From positions 14,900,001-14,964,000 of the forward strand of contig CM072343.1 in assembly GCA_036874045.1 (NCBI GenBank): DNA of 64,000 nt. Reading direction: 5' to 3'. Under the pieces are notes generated by a model that made no database searches, had not been told where the DNA came from, and worked only from the letters and a program-made list of their open reading frames with translations. Each line of letters opens with the position of its first letter. The first letter of the stretch is position 1. Shown here in pieces: positions 45,304 through 57,720 of the stretch. The translations under genes were made by a program, and so were the position numbers. The stretch is from Cymodocea nodosa. Its lineage: Eukaryota > Streptophyta > Magnoliopsida > Alismatales > Cymodoceaceae.

Positions 45304-46645
45304 TCATTCAACTATCCTCCCAAAAGAGGTATCAATTTCATTGACCGTTCTATTGACAGGATTAGGTATAGCTTGTATTGGCAATCCTTCAGTATGTCTA
45401 CCTTCCATTGGTCCCTTCTGTCTAAGTAATATATTTCTATTCTGATTTTGAATTGCAGCACTTCCAAATACAAAATCTAGACGATTGTTTAATTGTTGGA
45501 TTATCTTTTCTAATATCTCTATTCTAGATCCTTGTTCCAGTAATGCTTCATAACTTATATTCTTCTCATTCATATTTTCTCCTCCCTAGAAGTTGTTGTT
45601 TCTCCAAGATAAATTCGAGTGATTTCTCCAATTAGGATTATAAGAATTTCCTAAGTTATCTCTCTGGTTTCTAGCATAAATAATATCTAAATCATTTATG
45701 TTTGCATTCTTTTCTGCTAGCTTTTGATTTAATGATAACTCTTCTATTTTCTTTGTCAATTCATTTAATTTCACCTCAAGCATAGTACTTGAATCTATTT
45801 CATGCATTCCTCTTGGCAAAAATTTTTTATCTGCAATAGCTTCAACCGAATTTTCCCACTATGTAGTTCTTTTTGCAAAATTTTCAAAATATGCCCATGC
45901 TTCTTCACTACATAACTTTAAAAATCCATTTTGACAAGTAGATTCTAATAAAGATTTCGTTGAAACATCTATGCCTTCATAAATTATACCTATTAATTGT
46001 GCTTTACTCATTGCATGATGTGGACATTGAGTCAATAAATCATTAAATCTTTCAAAATATTTCCAGAATGATTCACCCTGTTTTTGGCTACACATTAAGA
46101 TTTCTTTCTTCTTTTTAATCGTTTGATGTGTTGGATAATATTTTTCCAGAAAAATAGAGCAAAATTTAGTCTATGTAGAAATTGAATCAGGCGACAAAGT
46201 ATATAACCATCTCTTAGCTGTCTTTTAAAAAAAAAGGGATATATCTAAGTTTAATAGCATCTATACTCATGTTCGGCATTTTCATCATTTGACAAACTTC
46301 ATTAAATTCTCTAAGGAAATAATAAGCATCCTCTCTTTCTAATCTATGAAAATGTGGCAATTGACTAATATAATTAGATTTCAGTTCAAACCTATCTCTC
46401 TCAAAGTTTGGCAATCGAATACATGAAGGTTCATCAACTAATTCCGGATATAGAATCTCACCTAATGATTTTTCTACTAGAGTAGCCATCTCTACGTTCT
46501 CTTTTAAAGAAAGGTTAGCTACACCCCAAAGAATTTCGTTAAAGTTCAGTTTAGAAAATTTTTCAGTACTCCTCTACAATGAAAATTCTTAGGTAGGTGT
46601 TCTTACTAATCGCTTAGTGCTTAGAGAACGAGTCCATGTGTTCAT
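45304..46645 (-). pseudogene. Capsid-type gag of element B, 3' of pol
   Basis: From an ATG at 46645 the minus strand encodes STKRLVRTP, SLGEILYPELVDEPSCIRLP, FELKSNYISQLPHFHRLERE, KQGESFWKYFERFNDLL and CPHHAMSKAQL, then SYNPNWRNHSNLSWRNNNF and a coiled-coil-like helix. These are Athila gag landmarks in the right order. The 1.34-kb span is close to that of A. The location downstream of pol and ORF2 repeats the order seen in A. It is a broken fossil. Confidence 0.8.
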
Positions 46646-47896
46646 AAATAAATAGGAGAAGATTAATTACATACCAGTTTGAAGCTTTCCATTCAGTAAA
46701 TATTTGTTGTCGGATGAAGTTGAATCAGCTGCTTCTCCTTCTAGTTCCTCCAAAGCATTCTCCTTTCTTTTAAAAGTGTTGGTAACTCGTAAATAACATT
46801 CTGATTTATATATATAATGTACATCCATAAAGTGAATAAATCTCGTTGTAATAACATGTCTTGCAACATGCATCGTGGTTCCTGTTTTTATGGGTACGTG
46901 TACCACTATTAATTTTAAATTTTGGTAACTACTAAACCGACGAAGTTTCGTTCCTGGTTAAAAGAATAATTGTTTTGCTTAATCCACAAACTAACCTTGT
47001 TGAGTTATAGATAACTCAACGGAATACAGTCGGTTACTGTTGCTAACTCCACAGACTAGCTTCGTTTTAGTCGAACATTTATCCTTTAAGTCTTGTAAAA
47101 ACTTGAGCACTTATCCTTTAACTCTTCGAGTTTTTGCACCTGCAAAACACGTGACCGAACAAAGGAATTTATCTATTCGTTAGTCCTTTTATAAAACTTG
47201 AATACTTATCTATCTATGCGTATCAAAACTCGAACAATTATCTAACTATTCGATTTTTCACTACCAAACGCACCTGGAAAACACGTGACAACTTAAAACA
47301 TTAAAAACACACGTGCAGATAACTTAACTATAGGAGTTTTTAACATAAAGTATTCGACAAAAATGAGACGTTAACTATCCGAAAGTTTAACTATCAATGG
47401 AGTGACCTTATATTATATTACTGACCTCGTGGAGTTACGGTTAACTCAACGGACTTACTTCGTTGAGTTAACACTTAGCAACTTCTAAGTTTACTCTCGT
47501 AAATTTCTCTCTGCTTTTTTTTTCATTCTGCTAACTGAAATAAAGTTAAATCTATGTCATTAATGCATCATTCTAATCAAAATTCATTTAAATCTAAACA
47601 TTATATAAAGATTTAACTTGCAGGTCATTTTATATTATGCAAAATTTACATTTTACCTTGCAACATGCAGAAATTTTTAAGCATTTATCTTGTCATTCAG
47701 TAAATTGTAAATCTGTTACATATTCATTCATAAAGTTCCACAAATTATATAATATTCAATAAATTCCATTCATTTCACATCCAAAACACGTATGAAAAAT
47801 ACATCTGAAAAATTATATTCATTAATATGAATCAATTTACATTACAAATACATCATGCATTTTCATACAATTATACAAGTAGATGAACAATACAAT
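46646..47896 (-). other. Spacer upstream of gag (B)
   Basis: About 1.25 kb. It contains the small conserved ORF at 46667-46906 (see the A spacer), an inverted repeat at 46999-47020, and a second motif cluster at 47400-47480. A stretch at 47070-47390 with several CTTATC and CTCGAA repeats has no clear counterpart in A. Confidence 0.5.
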
Positions 47897-50103
47897 TTAA
47901 TCTCTATTCCTTAGTTCATCTACTTCCCTCTGGAGTTTTTCTAATTGAAGTTCTAATTGACTAATTCTTTCTACAACTCTTGTAATGCCTCCAAAAGGTA
48001 CAGCTATCTCTGTAGCTACAAAATTTCTGTATTCTTTCACTGAAATGGTTCTTGATCTGATCCTTTTTTATGTCCATTTAGTGAAATCGATACAGTCCAC
48101 CATCAGTAGTGGAATCAAATCTCCATAAAACAATTTTTTCTTTACTGCTTTCAGCTTGGAGATAAAGACAGCAGACCAATTTATTTGAATCCTGTTTACA
48201 ACTGCATATGTGGCCCATTTGACAAATTGACTTAATTCTTTGTCATGGCCTTGTCGTTGGTAGATATTTTAATCAAAATGTTAGCTACCATGTGTGCTTT
48301 ACCACTTAAATGCTTCAATCTGTTTAATAAAAGCATACTAGGATTGATACCTAAACAATCTTTAATTTCCTGTTCAGTCCACTCGACAATAGTTGTATCT
48401 TCCAAAATTTTTATTTCTTCATTCTTCAATCCAAAAATGTTGTGGAGAAGCTCTAGTGTTATCTGTATATCAACTTCCTCCACGTTTGAAATTAATCCTC
48501 CTCTTTCTCTTAAATTTACATAAAAACAGGGCACTAAATTCTCATATACTACATGCCCTCTCTCTTGAGAAATGAATTGCAGTAGACCTTGGAATTCAAA
48601 TAGATCTTTGATTTCTTGCATTCCATCCCAATTTACTAGTCTATTGTAAATAATATCGTAACCCCTTATTTCTTGGTATTTGGTATAAGCTTCCTGACTA
48701 TAAAAATGTACTTCATTCAAAATTGTTGTTTTAGTCGAGTTAGGAAAGTGACTTTGTTGTTCCAAGGGGGTTTGTATTTGCTCTTCCTCTAACATAGGTT
48801 GCATTTGAACATTTTCTACAGATTCCTGAATTTCTGTTTCTGTTTGTGGTGGTGAGCCGGTAGAACTCTTCGCTCTGTCTTGAATTCTTTCCATATATTG
48901 CTGAAAAGTTTTTTGCTCTTCAGTGGAATCTGTGAAATTATTTTTGTCTAAATGGCTTCTTTCATTCTCTTCATTTTCTACTCTTTCTTCTTCCTCTTGA
49001 CTACCAATCTGTTATGTTACTGTTCTTTCTGATTCTGTAACAGATTGGGATGGAGTCACGGGCAATTCAGTTTCTGCCCTAATTTCTGTTTCTTCTTGTA
49101 TAGGCTGCAAACTAATTTTAGCCTGATTTTTTTCTTTTCTTTGCTCCTGCTGCTACAGCTCCTCCTGCTCCTCCTTAAAATCGGATAGCAGGTTAATAAA
49201 AATTTGCTTTACAGGCCCTGTTGCTATTGGTATCTCAGATTTAATTTCTCCATATGTAGGTACTTTTTCTTTTCCTTTCTTTTTTCTGATTAGTTGTGCC
49301 TATTCTTCCTCTTCATCTTCTAAAATTAAATCTACAAAAGTAGGCTCTGCAAGCCTTCGAGCCATAGGTACTGGCTCTTCCTGTTTAACTTTTTCTATAA
49401 CTGCTAGTCTCGAAGGACCAACTTCATCTCCTTTTACAGTAGGTTTGGCAGTAGCTGCTGCCTGATACTGTTCAACTTTTATTTTGTATTGGGCCCTTAT
49501 CCTTTCTTCGACCATTTTTCTCTTAATGACATCATATAAAATATGTGCCTTAATCGTTGCTATTTCCTGAGTATCACCTTAGTCTCTTGCTGTTTTGACC
49601 AAGTTAGTAAATTCTTTCTCTTCTTCTTCAGTTCTCGGCCAAACAAATGCTAATCGTGGCAATGGCTCTGTTGGCTGAACTGGAGGTCTTGACTGCTGTT
49701 CCTCAGAAATAGGTCATTCAGCAGTCGATTCTTCCTGTTCTCTTGCTCGTTGCTGCTCCCATATTGCCCAGCTTCCTCGACCAGCAATGCGTTTCTTAAA
49801 CTACAATCTGGCTTTACGTTGAATTAGCTCTAGGGCTACTTCATTGTTTGGCCGAATTTTTTTTTCTTGGCTAACTGCAATTTCAGTTGCCACTCTAATC
49901 CGTGTCTCCATTATCTGTGGTATTTGTATTTCTAACTCAACCAAAACTTTCCTCAAGTTAAAGAGTTCTGATTCTACCTTTTGTAGCTCTTTCTCTCTTG
50001 TTGTATTCCGGATCTTTTGCCATGTGTGCCATTCTTCAGATTCCTTCAGAAATTGTGCGATGTCCATTGCATCTTCCCAGAATTCAGGCGTCATTTTCCT
50101 CAT
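47897..50103 (-). pseudogene. Acidic Athila-type ORF (ORF2) of element B
   Basis: It opens MRKMTPEFWEDAMDIAQFL, followed by a charged helical part, a Glu/Gln-rich region with DLILEDEEEE, and the globular domain (YDIIYNRLVNWDGMQEIKDL, FQGLLQFIS, ENLVPCFYVNL, ELLHNIFGL, NRLKHLSGKAHM). It ends in a Leu-heptad segment (LELQLEKLQREVDELRNRD). The 2.2-kb span matches A. The globular part resembles the plant-transposon domain of Athila-type extra ORFs; its function is unknown. It is a broken fossil. Confidence 0.7.
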
Positions 50104-50606
50104 CGTGGAGTTACCCAACAGCACAAAATCGCTCTGATTTCTACTGTTCTAGATTCTAAATGATTTACCGGATAATGCCCCCAAAACCCTAGGTTTAAGA
50201 TTAAATAAGTCCTAAGTTTAGGCGGGTAATCGGGTCATTTCCCGAACCAACTATTACTATTTTATCCGCAGTCTTAGCTACAGTACTCCGTTGAGTTATA
50301 GTTAACTCAATGGAATAAGTTTGTTGACTAACTCAAGACTCAACGGAGTAAGCTCGTTGAGTTAAGCGTACTCAACGGACTCCTCGTACAAACAGATATA
50401 ATAATAAAAATACTACAAATAATAGTTTTTTTTTTTTTTTTTAGATCTCGATTTAACCGATTCTATGTTTCGGTCAGACCTAAATATTTTTTCCAATTGA
50501 ACCGATACTATGTTTCGGTAAAACCAACATTTTTTTCTTAAAATTAATATACATATTTTTTTATGTTTCAGTCATATCGATGGATCCGGTTAGTTGAACC
50601 GTAACG

Positions 50607-50639
<33 letters not shown>

Positions 50640-50776
50640 TTTTTTTTTTTAATGTATTTTTTTTTTTATAAAATTTTTTTATATATAAACATAAAAACTA
50701 ATTTCTTACTAAGTAAAGCTCAAGTAATCCTCTACTCTGACTTCTTCTATAATTCCAAAGGAGCTTTTTGGTGTTT
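50104..50776 (-). other. Spacer between integrase and ORF2 (B)
   Basis: It holds inverted repeats at 50283-50380 (arms at 50290-50311), a T run at 50431-50453 and a TA/T run near 50617-50650. It is equivalent to 20312-21099 in A. Confidence 0.6.
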
Positions 50777-51950
50777 TCAGATAGGTCTAAGTCTTTGTCC
50801 ATTTAATTTAAATATATTCTGATTTTTAGGATTTTCAATTTCAATAGCTCCATAAGGATAAATATTTCGAACTATGTAAGGTCCTCCCCATCTAGATCTT
50901 GATTTTCCTGGATGGTTATGGAGTCTAGTCATATAAAGATATACTTCTTGTCCTATTTCAAAGTTTTTTGGAATAATTTTTCTATCATGCCAGAATTTTA
51001 TTTTCTTTTTTTCTCTTACAGTCTTCGAATAAGCTTCATTTCTAAATTCTTCTAATTCAATTAGTTGCATTTTTCTATTTTCAGCAGCTTGATTTAAATT
51101 AGTATTCAGAGTTTTTAATGCCCAATAAGCTTTATGTTCTATTTCAACAGGTAAATGACAACTTTTTCCATATACTAGCCTAAAAGGTGACATACCTAAG
51201 CTCATTTAATAAGTAGTTCTATAAGCCCAAAGTACATCTATCAATCTATTAGCCCAATCTGTTCTAGTAGGATTTACTACTTTTTCTAAGATTAACTTAA
51301 TTTGTTTGTTTGCACTTTCTACTTGTCCACTTGTTTGTGGATGATATGATGTTCCAATTTTGTGGTTTACTCCATATTTCTTCATTAAGGCTTCAAAACT
51401 TCTATTACAGAAATGAGTTCCTCTATCACTGATAATAGCTTTAGGTATTCCAAATCTGGCAAATATATTTGTTCTTATAAATTGTATTACCACTTTGTTA
51501 TCATTAGTTTTTGTAGGAATAGCTTATATCCATTTAGATACATAATCCACCCCCAACAATATGTAATTAAATTGATTAGACATAGGAAATGGACCCATAA
51601 AATCTATTCCCCACACATCAAATATTTCAACCTCAACAATAGGATTAAGAGGCATCATATTCCTCTTTGATATTTTTCCTATTTGTTGACATCTTAAACA
51701 ACTTAAGCAATATTTATGAGCATCTTTGAATAGTGTTGGCCAATAAAACCCACATTGTAGAATTTTTGTAGTAGTTTTCCTTGAACCAAAATGCACTCCA
51801 CAAGCTTGGTCATGACAGAAAGACAATATACTCGGATATTCAGTTTCTGGAACACACCTCCTTAAAACCAGATCAGGACATTTCTTAAATAAGTATGGGT
51901 CTTCCCAATAGTAATATTTTACTCTTGAGAAAAATAATTTCTTATCCTAT
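50777..51950 (-). pseudogene. Integrase region of element B
   Basis: The zinc-binding part has CLSCLRCQQIGK. The core has [29 protein letters not shown] and [15 protein letters not shown], giving the three catalytic residues. The C-terminal part has [19 protein letters not shown] and ends in [10 protein letters not shown]. It is a decayed fossil. Confidence 0.85.
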
Positions 51951-52149
51951 CTATTCTAATCCTTAGGTGTTAAACCAGTTACTAAGTAATTAACTATGTC
52001 TGCATACCAAGGCATTGTGTTGATGTTCATTAATTGTTCATTAGGAAAATTATCTTTAATTTCAATATTTGATTTTTCTATTTGTAATCTTGATAAATGA
52101 TCTACTACTACATTCTCACAACCTTTTTTATCTTTAATTTCTAGATCAA

Positions 52150-53540
52150 ATTCTTGTAATAATAATATCCATCGGATCAATCTAGGTTTAGTCTCTTTTT
52201 TCTTTATTAGATGTTTTAGAGCTCAATGATCCGTGTATACTATCACTTTAGCTCCAATCAGATATGATCTAAACTTTTCTTAGGCAAACACAACAGCTAA
52301 TAATTCTTTTTAAGTAGTTGTGTAATTAACTTAAGTATCATTTAAGGTTTTTCTTGCATAATGAATCACTCTAGGAGATTTTTCTATTTTCTGTCCTAAC
52401 ATTGCTCCTATAGTAAAATTAGAAGCATCGCACATTAATTCAAATGGATGGTTCCAATCAGGTGCTTGAATTATAAGAGTTAAAATTAAGTTAGTCTTAA
52501 GTTTGAAAAATGCTTCCTTGCAATTTTTATCAAAATTAAATGGGACATCTTTTAATAGATTAGTTAAAGGTCTAGCTATTTTGCTAAAGTCTTTAATAAA
52601 TCTTCGATAAAAACCAGCATGTCCTAGAAATGATCTAATATCTTTTAATGATTTAGGTTCTGGTAGATTAGAAATTACTTCTATTTTAGCTTTATCTACT
52701 TCCAACCCTTTCTTAGAAATAACATGCCCTAAAACTATTCCTTGTTTAACCATGAAGTGACATTTTTCCCAATTTAAAACCAGATTTTTTTCCATGCAGC
52801 GTTTTAATATTTAGTCTAAATTACTTAAACAAACTTCATATGAGTTGCCATATACAGTAAAATCATCCATAAATATTTCTAAGAAATCTTCAATCATTCT
52901 AGTAAATATGCCCTACATACACCTTTGAAAGGTAGCTAGTGCATTGCATAATCTGAATGGCATTCTCTTAAAAGCATAAGTTCCATTAGGACAGGTGAAA
53001 GTTGTTTTCTCTTGATCCTCTAATGCTACTGGAATTTGATTATAACCTGAATACCTGTCTAGGAAACAAAAATATTCTTGCCTTGCTAATCTTTCCAACA
53101 TTTGATCTATAAAAGGTAAGAGAAAATGATCTTTCCTAGTCACAACATTCAGTTTTCTATAGTCTATACATACTCTCCAGCCTGATTGAATTCTAGTAGG
53201 TATCAAGTCTTGACTTTCATTCCTAATAACAGTTAATCCTGATTTCTTGGGAACTACATAGATTGGGCTAACCCATAAGCTATCAGAAATCGGATAAATT
53301 ATGTCATTATCTAACCATTTCACTATTTCCTTCTTGACTACTTCTTTAAGGTTTGGATTTAATCTCCTCTTAGGTATTCTAACAGGTTTAGCATTCTCTT
53401 CTAAATATATGTGGTGACAGCATAAAGTTGAACTTAACCCTTTTATATCAGTCATAGTCCATCCTATTGCTTCTTTATAACTTTTTACTACATCTTTTAA
53501 TTTAGCTATTTGATCCTCTTTTAAATCTAAAGCAATAATG
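52150..53540 (-). pseudogene. Reverse transcriptase and RNase H region of element B
   Basis: RT landmarks are WRVCIDYRKLNVVTRKDHF, FCFLDRYSGYNQIP, FMDDFTVYG and FLGHAGFYRRFIKDFSKIA. RNase H begins at FELMCDASNF and includes YARKTLNDT. The order and wording match A and E closely. It is broken. Confidence 0.85.
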
Positions 53541-53611
53541 ATTGGACAGGTTCATTTATCTTCTAGAAATATATAAGTTAATTTAGGAGGTAAAGGTTTT
53601 AATTCTAAATG

Positions 53612-54330
53612 CTACCCATCAGAAGTTAGAGCTCCTAATTGAACATCATCATTTTCTAAATTAATTTCTTCCAGATCTCCTTCTATATTTATACTTTCAC
53701 TTTCCTCTAAAGTTTCAGAATTGATTTGCCTATTTAATTCTTCTTGAATCACATCATCTAACATATCTCCTTCATCTTCTAAAAAGTCTATGATATGTAA
53801 GGACATTTCTAACTCCTCAAACCTTTTTGGTTTGAAAATATTTAATTGAGTATCCTCATTACCATATGCTAACTTCATTACTCCAGTTTTACAATTTATA
53901 ACACCTCCTGATGTTGCTAAAAATGGCCTTCCCAAAATTAAAGATGTATCACTATTTTTAAGCATAATTTGTTGGGAATCCAAAATTACAATATTAATAG
54001 GATATATAAAATTTTTGATTTTAATTAAGACATCCTCTATTTTTCCTCTAGGGTATCTTATACTTCTATTAGCTAATTGAATAACCGTACTAGTAGGAGT
54101 TAAGACTTCTAATCCTAAGGATGCAAATATATCACTTGGCATAACATTTATACCTGCGCCTAAGTCTATTAAGGTTCTTTCTAAAATAGTGTTTCCTATG
54201 GTGCATGATATAACAGGGATTCCAGGATTAGATAACTTTTTAGGAATTTGTGGCAGAAATAGGGAACTACTTTGCTCAGCTAAAAAGACCTTTCTAAGAA
54301 CTTTTCGCTCTCTTTTCTTAGTACATCAAT
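53612..54330 (-). pseudogene. Protease region of element B
   Basis: The active-site-like region matches IDLGAGINVMPSDIFASLGL. Downstream are SIRYPRGKIEDVLIKIKNF, SLILGRPFLATSGGVINC and an acidic linker. It is a fossil. Confidence 0.75.
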
Positions 54331-54361
54331 CCTTCAAAAATTTAGCACAATGTGGCATTTT

Positions 54362-55377
54362 CTATAATAGATCTAACAAAGGAATGTTAACTTGTACTTT
54401 TTCAAAAATTTCTCTGATTTTTTCTTGTTTTTCAAGTATTGTTTGTTGTAATCTTTCAGGATAGGGTGCTAAAGATTTTGATTTCAAAGATTCTTTTTCT
54501 TTCATTTGATTTATTTGATCATTTTTAGCTTCATTAGCAAATTCAGATTGTTCTTCAGTGATTTCTAGATTTTCAGCTATTACATTTTCATTATCATTTT
54601 GATTTTTACTCTTATCCACCTTCATATCATTTTCATTTTGAGTTCTTGGTGGTATATCAGTTTCAAATCTTAATGTTACACATACATCTTCCAAATTTTC
54701 ATTACTCTTATGATGTTTTTGTATATCATTTTCGTAATTATGATCTTCAATTGTTTTAGTTTTAAAGTGCATTCTTCAAATTTTCTTGCATTAATATTTA
54801 CTTTTGGCTGTGTATTTTGCAAATTATGCAGGTTTATAACATTATAATTTTCATTGTCCAGTTGCATAACTTGTATTTTCATTTTATATTCGTCTAATGC
54901 TTTTAGTTTTCTTTCCAAATCATCTAATTTCATTGCACTCAATTTTTGATCAATTTTCATTATGGTTTTTTCAGTTTTGTAAATTATTTTTTTTTTAGGT
55001 TCTGAATATGCTTCCTTATAATTTAATTGGTTGACTTCTTGTTACTAACACATAAAGTATTCCAGTTTGTCAAGGTTTTGCTCTATACTACGCTCCAGTC
55101 TGTCATACCTATCCCAAACTTCTGTGTCTCTCAACATATTACACATTCTATACTGACCATTAGTTGGGTAAACTATAGGATTCTCATACTCGACTCTATC
55201 ATGTTGAGGATAATTCATTTGTTGTTCATGGGATCCAATCATCTGTAAACGTCTCAGTTTCAAATAGTTAGAAATGTGATGTCCTTTAGAATTGCAGAAT
55301 TCACATATGCTAATTACAGGTTTCAGAAATCTTTGAGCATAAGCATATGCCATATTCTCAATCACAGAAGAAAACAC
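54362..55377 (-). pseudogene. Zinc-knuckle ORF and linker at the start of pol (B)
   Basis: It starts shortly after the primer site and carries FLKPVISICEFCNSKGHHIS (zinc-knuckle type), EYENPIVYPTNGQYRMCNML, a helical segment (MKLDDLERKLKALDEYKMKI) and a charged linker with VCVTLRFETD and SLAPYPERLQQT. It is equivalent to 24737-25670 in A. It is broken. Confidence 0.7.
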
Positions 55378-55424
55378 ACAACTCTGGCTATTAAAACAAA
55401 ACAGCTCTAACAGTTGCTTATATT

Positions 55425-55467
55425 AATTCAATTCAATTCAAGTCAATTTAATTCAATTCAATTCAAA
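55425..55467. repeat. AATTC pentanucleotide repeat beside the primer site
   Basis: About eight imperfect ATTCA units lie between the primer site and the first ORF of B. A and E lack them. Confidence 0.8.
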
Positions 55468-55485
55468 TCCCCGGCAATGGTGCCA
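55468..55485 (-). promoter_or_regulatory. Primer binding site of element B (tRNA-Asp type)
   Basis: Minus strand TGGCACCATTGCCGGGGA, 7 bases after the 5' LTR. It differs at two positions from the complement of the plant tRNA-Asp 3' end. Confidence 0.85.
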
Positions 55486-55492
55486 TAAAACT

Positions 55493-57715
55493 TGTTTGCA
55501 TTTTCCCAGCACTACACCAGAATATCTAATTAGATCTCCAATAACGTACTAGAAAAACTTAGATTTGTTACTTCTATTTTTACTTAGTTAATTTATCTTT
55601 ATGCCTATTCTTTTTCTTTAAGAAGTAAACAAACAACCTTTAATACAATTTAGAAATTAATTCCAATTTGTACTTTAACTACAAGTGCATAGTGTGCAAG
55701 TATAGGTCGATCCCATAGGGAATTGCTGAAGAATTTAGAACTGTCCACTTGTTAACAATCAAATTTATATATTCAATAAGCTCTCCATTGAATTACAGTT
55801 AACTCAATGGATAAAGTTCATTGAATTATGGCTAACTCAACGGACTAACCTCGTGGACTTAAGTCAACTCCACGAGCCTGTCTTTTCTTTTTAATACTGC
55901 TATTTACAGAGGAATTCGGCCAACCATTGGACGATTCCACAGATTGTAAATAACATCAATTAAGCTCTTTAATGTTAGTAAAAATTGGATTTATCATTAA
56001 GCAATACTAACATTCAGATAATTCAAACAGTAACCATTAAAATCTTTAAGTCTTTTGAACGACCAATTTCATTAAATTGTAAAACTAAAACAAACATAAA
56101 ACAATCACAACACTGATAAAGATAACATTAATCACGATACAACACAAACAATACAACACTCAAATACAACATACAAACATAGATAAATTGTTTTTGGTAT
56201 TTTTGTTTTAATATGAACATGGAAATGGGCGAAAGGTGAAATGTAAAGTAATCTCACTCAACAGTAAATACTTCCGACACTACTTGCAACGCGATTACAC
56301 CACTGAAAATTAAACCACTTACAATTCTGTCTCCTCTCCCTATAGAATCGCGAGTTTAGAATTGCAAGATAATCTTCTCTTCAGCATACAAGCATCAACC
56401 CGAAGCCAAGGCTAAAAGCTTTACGATCTCCTGAAATATGAGTCGGCGCTTGGTGAAAATGGCTTCCCTTCCCGCGACGCGATCACTCCTCACAGTAGTT
56501 GTCAGGCACTATGTTTGGCTCGGAATCGACCCGACATCAAGAAAGTATTCTCACAGACCTCTGATGGTTGGTGATTATGGTGGATATGGTGGTGATAACA
56601 TTGGTTGGTGTGGTACTTTGGAGAATTGCCAATACTGCCTACAGAAAGCTTGGTGCTCCTCTATACACACTTGTCGTCCAACGATCACACACGCACCTCT
56701 TTTTCTTCTTTTCTTTTATATTTCTTCAGTAGTAACTGCTTCTGCTTGAATGGTCGGTTGGATTTCCTTCATTCATATCAATGGCGATGATTTCTTCTCC
56801 TTGCGCAATACATGCAATCGTGGTTTTTCTTCCAACTATCTTGTTTCTACAACCGCTATACTGGCATATTAGAAAATAAATAGTCCGTGGAGTTACAGAT
56901 AACTCAATGGACTTTCTTCGTTGATTTAACTATCAAACACGTGCATAAATTTAACTATCCAATGCTCAGGTGCATTTCGGATACTTATAAACTTAATTAT
57001 CCGATGCTCAGATGCATTTCGGATAGTTACAGCTAACTCACCGATATATAACTTAAGTAAATCTACCAAATCTCGACACGTATCAGCAGTAGTTTAATAA
57101 TAAAATACACATTTCGGAGAGTTACAGGTCTAACTATCTAATGCTCGGATGCATTTCGGATAGTTACAGCTAACTCACCGAAAATCCACTTAAGTCACTT
57201 TACTAGAACATGACACGTGTCCACAGCTATTTTATAAATAAAAAGAGATTTCGGAGGGTTACACATATAACTGTCTGATGCCCAGGTGCAATTTCGGATA
57301 GTTAGAGATAACTCACCGAAAGTTTACTTAAGTCATGCATTATGGTTTTGACACGTGTATTTTAGGAAATAATAAAATATTCTTTCAAAACATAACTGTT
57401 CGGCAATTTAAACATAACTATCCAACATGTTCAGTCTATTAAACATAACTGTCCGAAATATATTCGGTATGTTAAACATAATTGTCTGAAATATCAGAAA
57501 ATTCGGATACTTAAGAATTTCACAACCTGCAACTTAACGACAATTCAGAAATGTACTAAATTAACATTAATTCCCCAAAATTAAGTAGATTCTTTAATTA
57601 AAGCATATAACAGTGCAATTATAACATAATGGCTTAATTCTCATATGATAAGCTAAATATTATGCAATTAACCATCATTTAACCATTAATAATATGCACT
57701 TTTTCATTCTAAACA
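55493..57715 (-). repeat. 5' LTR of element B
   Basis: It runs from TGTTTAGAATG at 57715 to ...GCAAACA at 55493 on the minus strand. A TATA box lies at 56713-56720, the U3 hairpin and G-box array at 56952-57360, and inverted-repeat motifs at 55783-55880. It pairs with 39986-42227. Confidence 0.9.
56952..57360 (-). promoter_or_regulatory. U3 hairpin and G-box array (B 5' LTR)
   Basis: Four hairpin copies (cores near 56960, 57000, 57135 and 57275) are interleaved with CACGTG-type sites near 57075, 57213 and 57351. It matches the array in the 3' LTR. It lies upstream of the TATA box, as an enhancer would. Confidence 0.55.
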
Positions 57716-57720
57716 GTCAT
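57716..57720. repeat. Target-site duplication of element B, right copy
   Basis: GTCAT, identical to 39981-39985. Confidence 0.9.

Larger units (their letters stand above)
39986..57715 (-). mobile_element. LTR element B: complete-length Athila-like element with F-box
   Basis: A 17.7-kb minus-strand Ty3/gypsy element with LTRs of 2,223 and 2,242 bases, a tRNA-Asp primer site, polypurine tract and perfect GTCAT duplications. Gene order is the same as in A: zinc-knuckle ORF, protease, RT/RNase H, integrase, acidic ORF, gag, F-box. Its outline is whole; its reading frames are broken in roughly a dozen or more places, so it is a fossil. The LTRs differ at about 5% in a 160-base stretch compared by eye, suggesting an age of a few million years or less and probably younger than A. 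It interrupts the H3 transposase gene. Confidence 0.9.

Noticed and set aside
56438-56749. Antisense ORF in the LTR (MSRRLVKMASLPATRSLL-type), also at 40947-41153 and 6471-6758
   Set aside because: It recurs because the LTRs are homologous. It has no recognisable domain and is not kept in the LTRs of A, so I treat it as chance.
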